Shown here piece by piece: positions 23,801-34,432 of a stretch of 64,000 nucleotides of DNA. The notes under the pieces are model-generated. The model was not told where the DNA came from, made no database searches, and saw nothing but the letters and a program-made list of their open reading frames with translations. Both the position numbers and the translations under genes were made by a program. Source of the stretch: Macrostomum hystrix (taxonomy: Eukaryota > Platyhelminthes > Macrostomidae); assembly GCA_950097015.1 (NCBI GenBank), contig CATNEN010000039.1, forward strand, positions 1,922,001-1,986,000. Reading direction: 5' to 3'. Numbering within the stretch: the first letter of the stretch is position 1; each line of letters opens with the position of its first letter.

Positions 23801-26800
23801 CTGGGCTGTTCTGGGATCGTTTAGGACCGTTCTGGGTTATTTTGGGACCATTCTGGGATCTTTTATGACCATTCTGGGATCTTTTATGACCGTTCTGGGA
23901 TCTTTTAGGACCGTTCTGGGTTCTTTTAGGACCGTACTGGGTTCTTTTAGGACCGTTCTGGGATCTTTCGGGACCATTCTGGGGTATTTTAGCACCGTTC
24001 TGGGATCTTTTAGGACCGTTCTGGGATCTTTTGGGACCGTTTAGGTATCCTGCAGTGCCGTTTAGGGATCCTTCAGTCATTTTCAGGGATTCTTAAGAGC
24101 CGCTCTACGATCTTTCAGGACCGGTCTTCATAGGTCATTAATCCACCATTCAAAAAGTTTACGCTTAATGTCGATCTTCAAAGCCTTCCCATCCCGAGTC
24201 TCACAGGGCAGCCCTGTGTCTTTTGCTTAAAGTTTTCCCTAGCAACAGACGCATCGCTTGCAATACCTGTGCAGGCCTATTACAGCGCCTTCGCAGCGGA
24301 CAGCGAAATCGCCGCCTGCACTCTGTGGACGCTGTGGACCTGGGCCCGGTCGGACACCGGGCTGGTCCTGGCGGTGCTGCGCCACGCTTCCAACGTTGTA
24401 CACAGCGGCCGCTTGAACTGCGACTATGACAGCAACCGCCTGTCCTTTCACCTGCCCGTGCACCGACTGATTTCAGCCTTTCTGTGCGCCCTGCCTGATG
24501 CTGCCGCGGGTAGCGGTGACAGCCAGGACATTGCCCATATTCTAGGCGCGCCAATCAACGATTTCCTTCTGCCTCCACTGCGTGCTCTGATTGGCTACTG
24601 CGAGATCAACTCCGATCTCTGGCTGCGCAACGGCCTGCAGATCAAGGGCCAAGCCATGACCTACGTGCACAGCACCTTCTGCTGCTCGCTGGTTGACCTG
24701 GACCTGCACCTTGTCCAGACCTGCGTGGCCCTGCTGCCTGATAAGGCGAATACTGTCCGCTGCCTGTTCAAGCTGCTGCTGCTGGAGGAGTTCCTGCGCC
24801 TTGACACCGCTGCTGGCAACAACCCGCTTATCGGTAAGAGAACTATCTCTTCCCTGCTCTCTTCCCTGATCTCTTCCCTGCTCTCTTCCCTGCTCTCTTC
24901 CCTGCTCTCTTCCCTGCTCTCTTCCCTGCTCTCTTCCCTGCTCTCTTCCCTGCTCTCTTCCCTGCTCTCTTCCCTGCTCTCTTCCCTACTCTCTTATCCA
25001 CTCCCTTATCTTATCTACTCTCTAGTCTACTCCCTCTGCATCTACTCACATACTCTGTCACAATGCTACTCGGTCTCCCTGCTCTCATGAATGGAAGGGC
25101 CGGACAATGCAGACCGGGCGGCTGCCATGGCCGAATGGGGCTTGCAGCTGGTGGCTTGGCTGGTCTGCCTGTTCCCAGCCAATGGCTTGGCTCGCGATCC
25201 GTCTAGCCAATTGGAGCGCGAGCTAATCGTAGCCGTCTCCGTGGAGGACCGGACGCACTCGCGGCTGGTTGAGAGCCTACCAGAACGCGACTCGGCCCAT
25301 CACGAGCCGGGCCGCCAGTCGGCCGCTCTGCAGCCGGCTCTGGCGCGAGTTGCCGAACTGTCTTCGTCGTCGGCTTCGTCTGCGGCTACGCCGGCGACAG
25401 CTACGTCAGCAGCAAGTCCGTCTGAAGAGTCAGCAACCGCGTCTACTGGCCTAGAAGTACTCGCCGCTCCAGTCTATCGGCTACGGCCGGAAGTTTGGCT
25501 ACGCAGCTACGATCCGTTGATGACCAGCCTGAGGTGCCACCAGCGGCGCCAGCACCAGGCAGGCCTAGATCGCTATTCGCGCTTTCTGGCCCACCAGGGC
25601 GACGCCGCGGCTACGGCTGCTGACAGCGTCGACGAAGAGGCTCGACGTCGACGCCAGCGTCGAGATTACCAGGCCTGGCCGCCGTACCGACTGCCCCGCT
25701 GTTGGATGGGCAAGGGCGAAAGCGATGGAGACGGCGAGAGCGAGTGCAACGGCGAGGCGGAATTTCCCGCTTATCTGGCCGGCGTGACGGACATTCTGCA
25801 CACCTCGGCGATGCACTCCAGGCTGTTCGCCCTGCTGTACAAGGTTTCTGCCCTTCCCTGGCTTCCTTGATTTTATCTAATGTCACTTCGGACTTTTATC
25901 TGAGACGTCGGGGGCTCGAATCTTAGTCCAGGCAAACCATTTCCAGTGCTTAGTTTACTCTGTTTTAAAATTACTGACAGCATCAACTGGGGGACAGATT
26001 TAGTTGGGTATATTGTCCTCCCCAGTCCATGGACTGAACAGTTCGCAGAAAAATGTACGCAGATTTTTGGCGACTGGCTTCACCTCTGGCCCAAATAGGT
26101 GTGATTTCTGTCTATGTTTATCTATCTGAGGAAAGCGCTCGCACTGTGGAGATAACACTCTAACTGAGGGGATAAAATTCCCAATGGAGGGATAACATTC
26201 CCATAGAGGAGATAGGAAAAGTGTGGGATTGGAGTAGAAATTTGGGTGGGTGTACAGTAGAGTCCACGGACTGAACAGCTGTACACAGCCTTCAGAAACT
26301 GGACAAAGCGTAATTTCTATTAGTATATTTTTGTTCAAAATGAAGTCTGCAAGCGAATCAACTGACTAACATTTCAGTTCGTCTGCAACCAGCACGCTGT
26401 GAGAAGTGGCGCACTCGCTCTGGTGGTGTTCCTGCTGGAGCTGGCGCTGGTCATTCCGAGGCGCGATTTGAGCACTGAAAATTATACTGCCGACCCTGAG
26501 GTGAGGCCGACTGCTGAACTCGAGATCATGAGATTGCATGCTGATGAGTATCATGAGATTGCATGCTGATGAGTATCATGAGATTGTATGCTGATGAGTA
26601 TCATGAGATTGCATGCTGATGAGTATCATGAGATTGCATGCTGATGAGTATCATGAGATTGCATGCTGATGAGTATCATGAGATTGCATGCTGATGAGTA
26701 TCATGAGATTGTATGCTGATGAGTATCATGAGATTGTATGCTGATGAGTATCATGAGATTGCATGCTGATGAGTATCATGAGATTGTATGCTGATGAGTA

Positions 26801-28130
26801 TCATGAGATTGCATGCTGATGAGTATCATGAGATTGCATGCTGATGAGTATCATGAGATTGTATGCTGATGAGTATCATGAGATTGCATGCTGATGAGTA
26901 TCATGAGATTGCATGCTGATGAGTATCATGAGATTGCATGCTGATGAGTATCATGAGATTGCATGCTGATGAGTATCATGAGATTGCATGCTGATGAGTA
27001 TCATGAGATTGCATGCTGATGAGTATCATGAGATTGCATGCTGATGAGTATCATGAGATTGCATGCTGATGAGTATCATGAGATTGCATGCTGATGAGTA
27101 TCATGAGATTGCATGCTGATGAGTATCATGAGATTGCATGCTGATGAGTATCATGAGATTGCATGCTGATGAGTATCATGAGATTGCATGCTGATGAGTA
27201 TCATGAGATTGCATGCTGATGAGTATCATGAGATTGCATGCTGATGAGTATCATGAGATTGCATGCTGATGAGTATCATGTGATTCTACGCTGATCATGA
27301 TTGTCATGTGATTCTATGCTGATCATGAGTATCATGTGATTCTATGCTGATCATGGTTGTCATGTGATTCTATGCTGATCATGGTTGTCATGTGATTCTA
27401 TGCTGATCATGGTTGTCATGTGATTCTATGCTGATCATGATTGTCATGTGATTCTATGCTGATCATGAGTATCATGTGATTCTATGCTGATCATGGTTGT
27501 CATGTGATTCTATGCTGATCATGGTTGTCATGTGATTCTATGCTGATCATGGTTGTCATGTGATTCTATGCTGATCATGAGTGTCATGTGATTCTATGCT
27601 GATCATGATTGTCATGTGATTCTATGCTGATCATGAGTGTCATGTGATTCTATGCTGATCATGGTTGTCATTTGATTCTATGCTGATCATGAGTGTCATG
27701 TGATTCTATGCTGATCATGATTGTCATGTGATTCTATGCTGATCATGAGTATCATGTGATTCTATGCTGATCATGAGTGTCATGTGATTCTATGCTGATA
27801 AGTGTCATGTGATTCTATGCTGATCATGAGTGCCATGTGATTCTATGCTGATCATGAGTGTCATGTGATTCTATGCTGATCATGGTTGTCATGTGATTCT
27901 ATGTTGATCATGGTTGTCATGTGATTCTATGCTGATCATGAGTGTCATGTGATTCTATGCTGATAAGTGTCATGTGATTTGGATGCTTTGTGAGAATGCA
28001 CATAAGCATACAGTAGTGTATTATAAACTGCCATCAACCAACCTAACCGGCCTCTTAAGTCTGACTATCAGTTTCCGTCGCACGATCTTCGCGTCAACCT
28101 GTGCCACGAGGTGACACTGCCGCAGCAACA

Positions 28131-28162
<32 letters not shown>

Positions 28163-31100
28163 CTGTCAGTCTGCTGTCGCTGCTGCTGGCCGTTCATCGC
28201 CAGCTGTCGGACGGCGCGAATCCGACCCTGGCTCAGCTCCGCCACTGCCGAGTCACCGACCGGCGCAGAGTCGGCGAAGGTCGCGACTTTCTTTGCCGGG
28301 TCATCGGATTGGCCTGTCCACCTGGCAGTGCCAACTATGGCAAGCTGCTGGCCATGCTGGACCCGCGGCAAGGCGACAGCATGACCACTCCTAGCGAGGG
28401 TAGGTTCACGAGGTCTATGTGGCCACTATTTTGGTACTAACGTTTTGCATGCAATATCCAACGTTTAATTTAACTCGTCTCACTTAGTCTCACCTAGTCT
28501 CACTTAGTCTCACCTAGTCTCACCTAGTCTCACTTTGTCTCACTTAGTCTCACCTAGTCTCACTTAGTCTCACTTAGCCTCACCTAGTCTCACCTAGTCT
28601 CACTTAGTCTCACCTAGTCTCACTTAGTCTCACCTGGATCTCCTCCCGTGAACTATCCGCAGTCGCTCAAGCTGCCTCGGCAGGCGATCGCCGTTCCGCC
28701 GTCGAGGAGCGGAAGCGGAAGCTGATGGAGCGCATGGTGGCCCAGCAGAGGGCATTCGCAGCCAGCCTGCCGGACGCATCCACTGAGGCACCGCAGCCGA
28801 ACACTGGCGGCGATGGTGAGAAGGATGTTAATCTAGCCAGCATGGACCAGGAGGAGTTCGCCGAGTGCTGCATCTGCCAGAAATCTTCGTCCGACACAGT
28901 CGCCGCCTCGCCGTTCGCCCTACTGGCCCTTGCGCAGCCCTCGGCCATCCTGGCGCACCGGACCTGCGAACTGGCGGCCGCGGCGGCGGCTGCGGCATCG
29001 TCGCGTCGCCTCTCGTCCATGCTGGAAGCCTCGCACTGGTTTGACGCGCTCACTGAACTCCGCTGGGGCATTGTGGTAAACAGCTGCAGCCACTGCGTTC
29101 ACACAGAATGCGTACAGCCCTATATCAGCGGCCTGGAGCATCAGGCAAGCCGACTGTACCCATGCCCGCTCTGCCGCCAGACATTCAACCTGGTTCTGCC
29201 GCTCTGCCCCGGCGTGGCCTGGGATGGTCCGCCGAATCTGCAGACGCCGCTGCTGCGCGACGCCGCCAAAGCCTCAGACCTGCTGGCCATGCCGGTGCAG
29301 ACGGCCTCCGGCAAGCTGCTGTCACTCGCCCAGCTGTGGAGTCCTGTGCCCCCTCCGATGGAGGATCACGAGCGCTGGTCATTCTGGGCCGGCATCCTGC
29401 TCACCAACCTCCGCCTGGAGCTCTGCCTGCTTGATCGGCGGGACAGCCGACTGCACGCCAGGTACCTGGCCATGTGCTGCACCGGCCGCCTGTTGAGGTT
29501 TCTGATGCGTAAGTCTGGCTACGAACTCTGCAGGCGAGAATCTTCGGCCTTCTTAACAGCCTTTCTAGATCATTTCATGACGGGTGCCTCCACTTTGTCC
29601 GGCGCAAGCGATGATGAAGCTGAAGATTTCGAGGCTCCGTTTCAGCCGCTGCTGCTTCAGGACGCCGGTTGGTGATGCTGTGGGCCATTTGTCATAATCT
29701 ACCTGGGCCATTTGTCATCTACCTGGGCCATTTGTCATCTACCTGGGCCATTTGTCATCTACCTGGTCCATTTGTCATCTACCTGGGCCATTTGTCATCT
29801 ACCTGGGCCATTTGTCATCTACCTGGGCCATTTGTCATCTACCTGGGCCATTTGTCATCATCTACCTGGGCCATTTGTCATCTACCTGGGCCATTTGTCA
29901 TCTACCTGGTCCATTTGTCATCTACCTGGGCCATTTGTCATCTACCTGGGCCATTTGTCATCTACCTGGGCCATTTGTCATCTACCTGGGCCATTTGTCA
30001 TCATCTACCTGGGCCATTTGTCATCATCTACCTGGGCCATTTGTCATCATCTACCTGGGCCATTTGTCATCTACCTGGGCCATTTGTCATCATCTACCTG
30101 GGCCATTTGTCATCATCTACCTGGGCCATTTGTCATTATCTACCTGGGCCATTTGTCATATCTACCTGGGTCATTTGTCATCATCTACCTGGGCCATTTG
30201 TCATCATCTACCTGGGTCATTTGTCATCATCTACCTGGGCCATTTGTCATCATCTGCCTGGGCCATTTGTCATCATCTACCTGGGCCATTTGTCATCATC
30301 TACCTGGGCCATTTGTCATTATCTACCTGGGCCATTTGTCATCATCTACCTGGGCCATTTGTCATCATCTACCTGGGTCATTTGTCATCATCTACCTGGG
30401 CCATTTGTCATCATCTACCTGGGCCATTTGTCATCATCTACCTGGGCCATTTGTCATCATCTGCCTGGGCTATTTGTCATCATCTACCTGGACCATTTGT
30501 CATCATCTACCTGGGCCATTTGTCATCATCTACCTGGGCCATTTGTCATCATCTGCCTGGGCTATTTGTCATCATCTACCTGGACCATTTGTCATCATCT
30601 ACCTGGGCCATTTGTCATCATCTACCTGGGTCATTTGTCATCATCTACCTGGGCCATTTGTCATCATCTACCTGGGCCATTTGTCATCATCTACCTGGGC
30701 CATTTGTCATCATCTGCCTGGGCAATTTGTCATCATCTACCTGGACCATTTGTCATCATCTACCTGGGCCATTTGTCATCATCTACCTGGGCCATTTGTC
30801 ATTATCTACTAAATAAATTATCACCACATTTTCTGCATTTTTCGTCACAATCCGTGTGCTTTATCGGTCACTGTCATTTGCCAAATTCTGGGCGTACTCC
30901 TGCCCTAAAAGTGTACTCAAAAACTTAAAGCAATATTTCTCTTTCGCAGGCAAGATGCTGGTACTGCTGGTTCTCACAGCAGTCTCCAAGAAGCAGCAGT
31001 GGTTCGCAGCGCTGGCTGCCGCCTACAACCTGGCCTACGTGCAGGCGCTGCTAGCGGAGCTGCTTGCCGCCACGGAACAGGAGAGGCAGCTCTGGTCACA

Positions 31101-33300
31101 GCCGAGCAGCTCGCATTCACCGCTGCCTGAGCACGTGCAGCTTGTGCTAGGGCGTGCTGACTTGCTGCTGAAACAGACTGCCTCGAGCAGGCAGCCCCAG
31201 CTAGTGAGAATTAGCTATGGCCACTTACTTACTCACTCACTCACTCACTCACTCACCCACTCACTCACTTACTCACTCACTCACTCACTTACTCACTCAC
31301 TCACTCACTCACTCGCTTACTCACTCACTCACTTACTCACTCACTCACTCACTCACTCACCCACTCACTCACTCACTCACTCACTCACCCACTCACTCAC
31401 TCACTCACCCACTCACTCACCCACTCACTCACTCACTCACTCACTCACTCACTCACTCACTCACTCACCCACTCACTCACTCACTCACCCACTCACTCAC
31501 TCACTCACTCACTCACCCACTCACTCACTCACTCACCCACTCACTCACCCACTCACTCACTCACTCACTCACTCACTCACTCACTCACTCACTCACTCAC
31601 CCACTCACTCACTCACTCACCCACTCACTCACTCACTCACTCACTCACCCGCCAATCAGGGGGACCCGCCGTCGTCTCCACGCAGTTCGGCTCAGCTGTT
31701 GTCTCGCATCGAGTCCCGCCTGGCGCCGCTGCTGCGTCTAGCCGCGCTTCTCCTGGGTCACATGACCAGCCCGATGTCGCCGCCTCCGCCGGCTCCACCT
31801 CTGCCGGGCACCTTCTCGGAGTTGTCCCATCGCTTGGGCCTCTGCCAGCAGCACCAGCTAGAGCAGCAGCAGCAGCCTGGAGACTTCGGCAGCGCCTCTC
31901 CTTCCGCCTGCAGCGGCTGCTCGCCACCCCGGCTGTTCACCCCGCTCGACGCAGCCGGCTTGGACCGCCTGGCCGCCGCCTGGCTGGCTGCCGTGTCGCC
32001 TCCGCATCGCCGCCCAGTCGCCTGCCTGACTGACCGACTGGCCCTGCCTAGCCAGCTCCGGCCGCCGCGGCTTATTCCCCTGCCGACAACCTACGACATT
32101 GTGTTCAGCGAGAACCGCAACAGAATCTGCCGGCGGTGCAGCCAGCAACCAGCGCATCCGGCCGTCTGCCTCGTCTGCGCCGAGTTTCTCTGCTTCGATT
32201 CGCCCTGCTGCCAGGCCAGGCACGGAGAGGACACCGTCGGCGAGTGCCATCGACACTCCGTGCTGTGCGGAGCCGGCCTCTGTCCCCTGCTGGTCGTGGA
32301 CTCGTCCTTTGTCTGGCTGTTCATCCATGGCCAGGCGATGCGCTGGGGCTCTCTCTATCTGGACGAGTTCGGCGAGGAGGACGAGGAGCTCCGGTAACAA
32401 CTGGCTGAAATCTGTTTGCCCAGAGCTGTGGTGTGGTGGGGGGGATAAGTGAGTGTAGGGAATGCTGTGAAATTGGTGTAGGGAATGCTGTGAAATTGGT
32501 GTAGGGAATGCTGTGAAATTGGTGTAAGGAATGCTGTGAAATTGGTGTAGGGAATGCTGTGAAATTGGTGTAGGGAATGCTGTGAAATTGGTGTAGGGAA
32601 TGCTGTGAAATTGGTGTAGGGAATGCTGTGAAATTGGTGTAGGGAATGCTGTGAAATTGGTGTAGGGAATGCTGTGAAATTGGTGTAGGGAATGCTGTGA
32701 AATTGGTGTAGGGAATGCTGTGAAATTGGTGTAGGGAATGCTGTGAAATTGGTGTAGGGAATGCTGTGAAATTGGTGTAGGGAATGCTGTGAAATTGGTG
32801 TAGGGAATGCTGTGAAATTGGTGTAGGGAATGCTGTGAAATAGGTGTAGGGAATGCTGTGAAATTGGTGTAGGGAATGCTGTGAAATAGGTGTAGGGAAT
32901 GCTGTGAAATTGGTGTAGGGAATGCTGTGAAATTGGTGTAGGGAATGCTGTGAAATTGGTGTAGGGAATGCTGTGAAATTGGTGTAGGGAATGCTGTGAA
33001 ATTGGTGTAGGGAATGCTGTGAAATTGGTGTAGGGAATGCTGTGAAATTGGTGTAGGGAATGCTGTGAAATTGGTGTTGGGAATGCGTTTATCTTTAGAT
33101 AGTATCGAGCTCTCAGGTGGTGACTCCTGTGGTTTTGCCAGTTTTCGAGCGCTGAATTCACGCCTCACTCATCTGAATGCAGGCGCGGCAAGCCTCTCTA
33201 TTTGAGTCGGCAGCGCTTCGAGGCCCTGGAATCGCAGTGGCTTCTGCACAACTACTACAGCAGCTCGCCAAGGCCCGTCTGGGCATCCAATTCGTTTTAG
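17819..33300 (+). CDS. UBR3: UBR3-type E3 ubiquitin-protein ligase, complete
   Basis: Fourteen coding exons: 17819-18050, 18530-18648, 18813-19027, 20722-20999, 22383-22799, 23421-23650, 24275-24833, 25113-25843, 26378-26500, 28072-28399, 28663-29667, 30950-31203, 31660-32393 and 33183-33300. Phases agree at every junction and the total is 5343 nt (1780 residues plus TAG), close to the roughly 1.9-kb-residue family. Domains in order: UBR box (about residues 87-154), a long helical body with [18 protein letters not shown], a RING-type finger (about 1146-1248) and a C-terminal cysteine-rich region ending near [20 protein letters not shown] family members ubiquitylate degron-bearing proteins; UBR3 lacks classical type 1/2 N-degron recognition. 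Exon 22383 could instead start at 22386 (tandem AG acceptors, same frame). Almost every intron carries its own tandem array. Confidence 0.95.
18051..18529. other. UBR3 intron 1, array-free
   Basis: A 479-bp AT-rich intron with donor GTGAGT and acceptor ATTTTAG. No repeat or RNA gene seen. Confidence 0.6.
18530..19027 (+). CDS. UBR3: UBR3 exons 2-3: UBR box
   Basis: Exons 18530-18648 and 18813-19027. They encode [27 protein letters not shown] and then [12 protein letters not shown] and FCCKH, supplying the Cys/His ligands of the three-zinc UBR box (Cys87, Cys100, Cys103, Cys108, Cys112, Cys115, His121/124, Cys137, Cys139, Cys151, His154 by my count). The wording is UBR3-like rather than UBR1/2-like. 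Confidence 0.92.
19060..20622. repeat. 32/33-bp minisatellite, UBR3 intron 3
   Basis: Two related unit types alternate in blocks: a 32-bp form with CCTAAGCTTGCTGTCAGTCC and a 33-bp form with CGCCTTAAGCTTGCCTGTCT. A distinctive interruption (ATGGAGACATGGACACC) occurs at about 19362 and again at 20185, showing a block duplication with an 823-bp offset. Units carry a HindIII-type AAGCTT. Confidence 0.92.
20722..20999 (+). CDS. UBR3: UBR3 exon 4
   Basis: Encodes RNHTVAEDC through [16 protein letters not shown] to DDGSAE. The acceptor is CCTGGCAG before 20722, chosen because it is the only nearby AG that puts exon 3 (two-base overhang) in frame with this conserved helix; an earlier AG at 20635-20636 gives a stop after about 50 codons. 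Confidence 0.8.
21128..22365. repeat. 20/23-bp minisatellite, UBR3 intron 4
   Basis: More than 50 copies of AGCTGTTCCTCTGTCAGTTG-type units, with a 20-bp variant lacking CTG. Each unit has TTCCTCTGTCAG, a good 3' splice site lookalike in the sense orientation. The array runs to within about 20 bp of the real acceptor. Confidence 0.92.
22383..25843 (+). CDS. UBR3: UBR3 exons 5-8: helical body
   Basis: Exons 22383-22799, 23421-23650, 24275-24833 and 25113-25843. Conserved strings include [56 protein letters not shown] and [18 protein letters not shown]. Exon 8 holds a Ser/Ala/Thr-rich low-complexity insert, then [13 protein letters not shown] and the AWPPYRLPR motif. Confidence 0.9.
22885..23398. 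repeat. 23-bp minisatellite, UBR3 intron 5
   Basis: About 22 copies of a 23-bp unit containing CTGCTCCTCATTATCCTTCA, ending about 22 bp before the real acceptor at 23420. Every unit ends in a pyrimidine-rich CCTTCAG. Confidence 0.92.
23795..24062. repeat. 21-bp minisatellite, UBR3 intron 6
   Basis: About 13 copies of a 21-bp unit containing GGATCTTTTAGGACCGTTCT. The sense-strand unit holds TCTTTTAG followed by G. About 210 bp of unique intron separate it from the acceptor at 24274. Confidence 0.9.
24850..25000. repeat. 12-bp pyrimidine-rich array, UBR3 intron 7
   Basis: About 12 copies of CTCTCTTCCCTG starting 15 bp after the exon 7 donor. Nearly pure pyrimidine on the sense strand, open in the exon 7 frame to 25090. 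Confidence 0.9.
25844..26377. other. UBR3 intron 8 with a dispersed-repeat fragment
   Basis: No tandem array. It holds a palindrome CAGTCCATGGACTG at about 26022 and a second related string GTCCACGGACTGAACAG at about 26264. Part of this, in inverted orientation, recurs near 47400-47450, so it is probably a fragment of a dispersed element. Confidence 0.5.
26378..28399 (+). CDS. UBR3: UBR3 exons 9-10, with polyglutamine tract
   Basis: Exon 26378-26500 encodes [17 protein letters not shown] and the following helix. Exon 28072-28399 encodes [17 protein letters not shown], then a run of about 13 glutamines (CAG/CAA, about 28123-28161), then a helix and PSE before donor GTAGGT. The glutamine run sits where vertebrate UBR3 has an extended low-conservation linker. 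Two adjacent arrays fill the 1571-bp intron between these exons. Confidence 0.85.
26525..27282. repeat. 25-bp minisatellite, UBR3 intron 9
   Basis: About 30 almost identical copies of a 25-bp unit containing GAGTATCATGAGATTGCATG, starting about 25 bp after the exon 9 donor. Confidence 0.93.
27283..27985. repeat. 28-bp minisatellite adjoining the 25-bp array, UBR3 intron 9
   Basis: About 25 copies of a 28-bp unit containing CATGTGATTCTATGCTGATC. It abuts the 25-bp array and shares ATGCTGAT with it, so it probably derives from the same seed by mutation and re-amplification. Confidence 0.92.
28478..28636. repeat. 10-bp array, UBR3 intron 10
   Basis: About 16 copies of GTCTCACTTA / GTCTCACCTA. 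The array ends about 26 bp before the real acceptor at 28662, and every unit contains a CTTAG or CCTAG. Confidence 0.92.
28663..29667 (+). CDS. UBR3: UBR3 exon 11: RING-type finger
   Basis: Begins with a charged helix ([18 protein letters not shown]), then ECCICQK, an alanine-rich insert, [16 protein letters not shown] and [15 protein letters not shown]. These provide the paired Cys/His ligands of a RING-H2-like domain with a long first loop, as in UBR family ligases; this is the E2-binding catalytic module. The exon ends with donor GTTGGT at 29668, which is non-optimal but gives exact phase with exon 12. Confidence 0.9.
29678..30808. repeat. 20/23-bp minisatellite, UBR3 intron 11
   Basis: About 52 copies of CATCTACCTGGGCCATTTGT, with a CAT-inserted 23-bp variant taking over after about 30000. 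It starts about 10 bp after the exon 11 donor and is open in all three plus frames over long stretches. Confidence 0.92.
30950..33300 (+). CDS. UBR3: UBR3 exons 12-14: C-terminal region
   Basis: Exons 30950-31203, 31660-32393 and 33183-33300. They encode the conserved tail: [67 protein letters not shown] and [19 protein letters not shown], ending TAG at 33298-33300. The Cys/His spacing matches the UBR C-terminal zinc-binding domain. The intron between 31203 and 31660 is stop-free and 456 nt long, so a retained form would still be in frame. Confidence 0.92.
31218..31648. repeat. (ACTC)n tetranucleotide array, UBR3 intron 12
   Basis: About 430 bp of ACTC repeats with scattered ACCC variants, occupying nearly all of the 456-bp intron 31204-31659. 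No stop codon occurs in the flanking exon frame. Confidence 0.95.
32447..33085. repeat. 23-bp minisatellite, UBR3 intron 13
   Basis: About 28 copies of a 23-bp unit containing GGAATGCTGTGAAATTGGTG, nearly uniform. Confidence 0.93.
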
Positions 33301-33331
33301 CCTGACCGCTCACTGCATCGCTCAGTACACT

Positions 33332-34432
33332 GATCCTTCAGCCACTGCGATCCCCTGATCCTTCAGCCACTGCCATCCCCTGATCCTTCAGCCACTGCCA
33401 TCCCCTGATCCTTCAGCCACTGCCATCCCCTGATCCTTCAGCCACTGCCATCCCCTGATCCTTCAGCCACTGCCATCCCCTGATCCTTCAGCCACTGCCA
33501 TCCCCTGATCCTTCAGCCACTGCCATCCCCTGATCCTTCAGCCACTGCCATCCCCTGATCCTTCAGCCACTGCCATCCCCTGATCCTTCAGCCACTGCCA
33601 TCCCCTGATCCTTCAGCCACTGCCATCCCCTGATCCTTCAGCCACTGCCATCCCCTGATCCTTCAGCCACTGCCATCCCCTGATCCTTCAGCCACTGCCA
33701 TCCCCTGATCCTTCAGCCACTGCCATCCCCTGATCCTTCAGCCACTGCCATCCCCTGATCCTTCAGCCACTGCCATCCCCTGATCCTTCAGCCACTGCCA
33801 TCCCCTGATCCTTCAGCCACTGCCATCCCCTGATCCTTCAGCCACTGCCATCCCCTGATCCTTCAGCCACTGCCATCCCCTGATCCTCCAGCCACTGCCA
33901 TCCCCTGATCCTTCAGCCACTGCCATCCCCTGATCCTTCAGCCACTGCCATCCCCTGATCCTTCAGCCACTGCCATCACCTGATCCTTCAGCCACTGCCA
34001 TCCCCTGATCCTTCAGCCACTGCCATCACCTGATCCTTCAGCCACTGCCATCCCCTGATCCTTCAGCCACTGCCATCCCCTGATCCTTCAGCCACTGCCA
34101 TCCCCTGATCCTTCAGCCACTGCCATCCCCTGATCCTTCAGCCACTGCCATCCCCTGATCCTTCAGCCACTGCCATCCCCTGATCCTTCAGCCACTGCCA
34201 TCCCCTGATCCTTCAGCCACTGCCATCCCCTGATCCTTCAGCCACTGCCATCCCCTGATCCTTCAGCCACTGCCATCCCCTGATCCTTCAGCCACTGCCA
34301 TCCCCTGATCCTTCAGCCACTGCCATCCCCTGATCCTTCAGCCACTGCCATCCCCTGATCCTTCAGCCACTGCCATCCCCTGATCCTTCAGCCACTGCCA
34401 TCCTCTGATCCTTCAGCCACTGCCATCCTCTG
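33332..34432. repeat. 25-bp minisatellite downstream of UBR3
   Basis: About 44 nearly identical copies of a 25-bp unit containing CCTTCAGCCACTGCCATCCC, beginning about 30 bp after the UBR3 stop codon, so probably within the 3' UTR or just past it. I see no clear AATAAA before the array. Confidence 0.93.

Noticed and set aside
29669-30928. Overlapping open frames rich in GHLSS/FVIYL
   Set aside because: Three plus frames are open over the same UBR3 intron 11 array; the flanking exons join without it.
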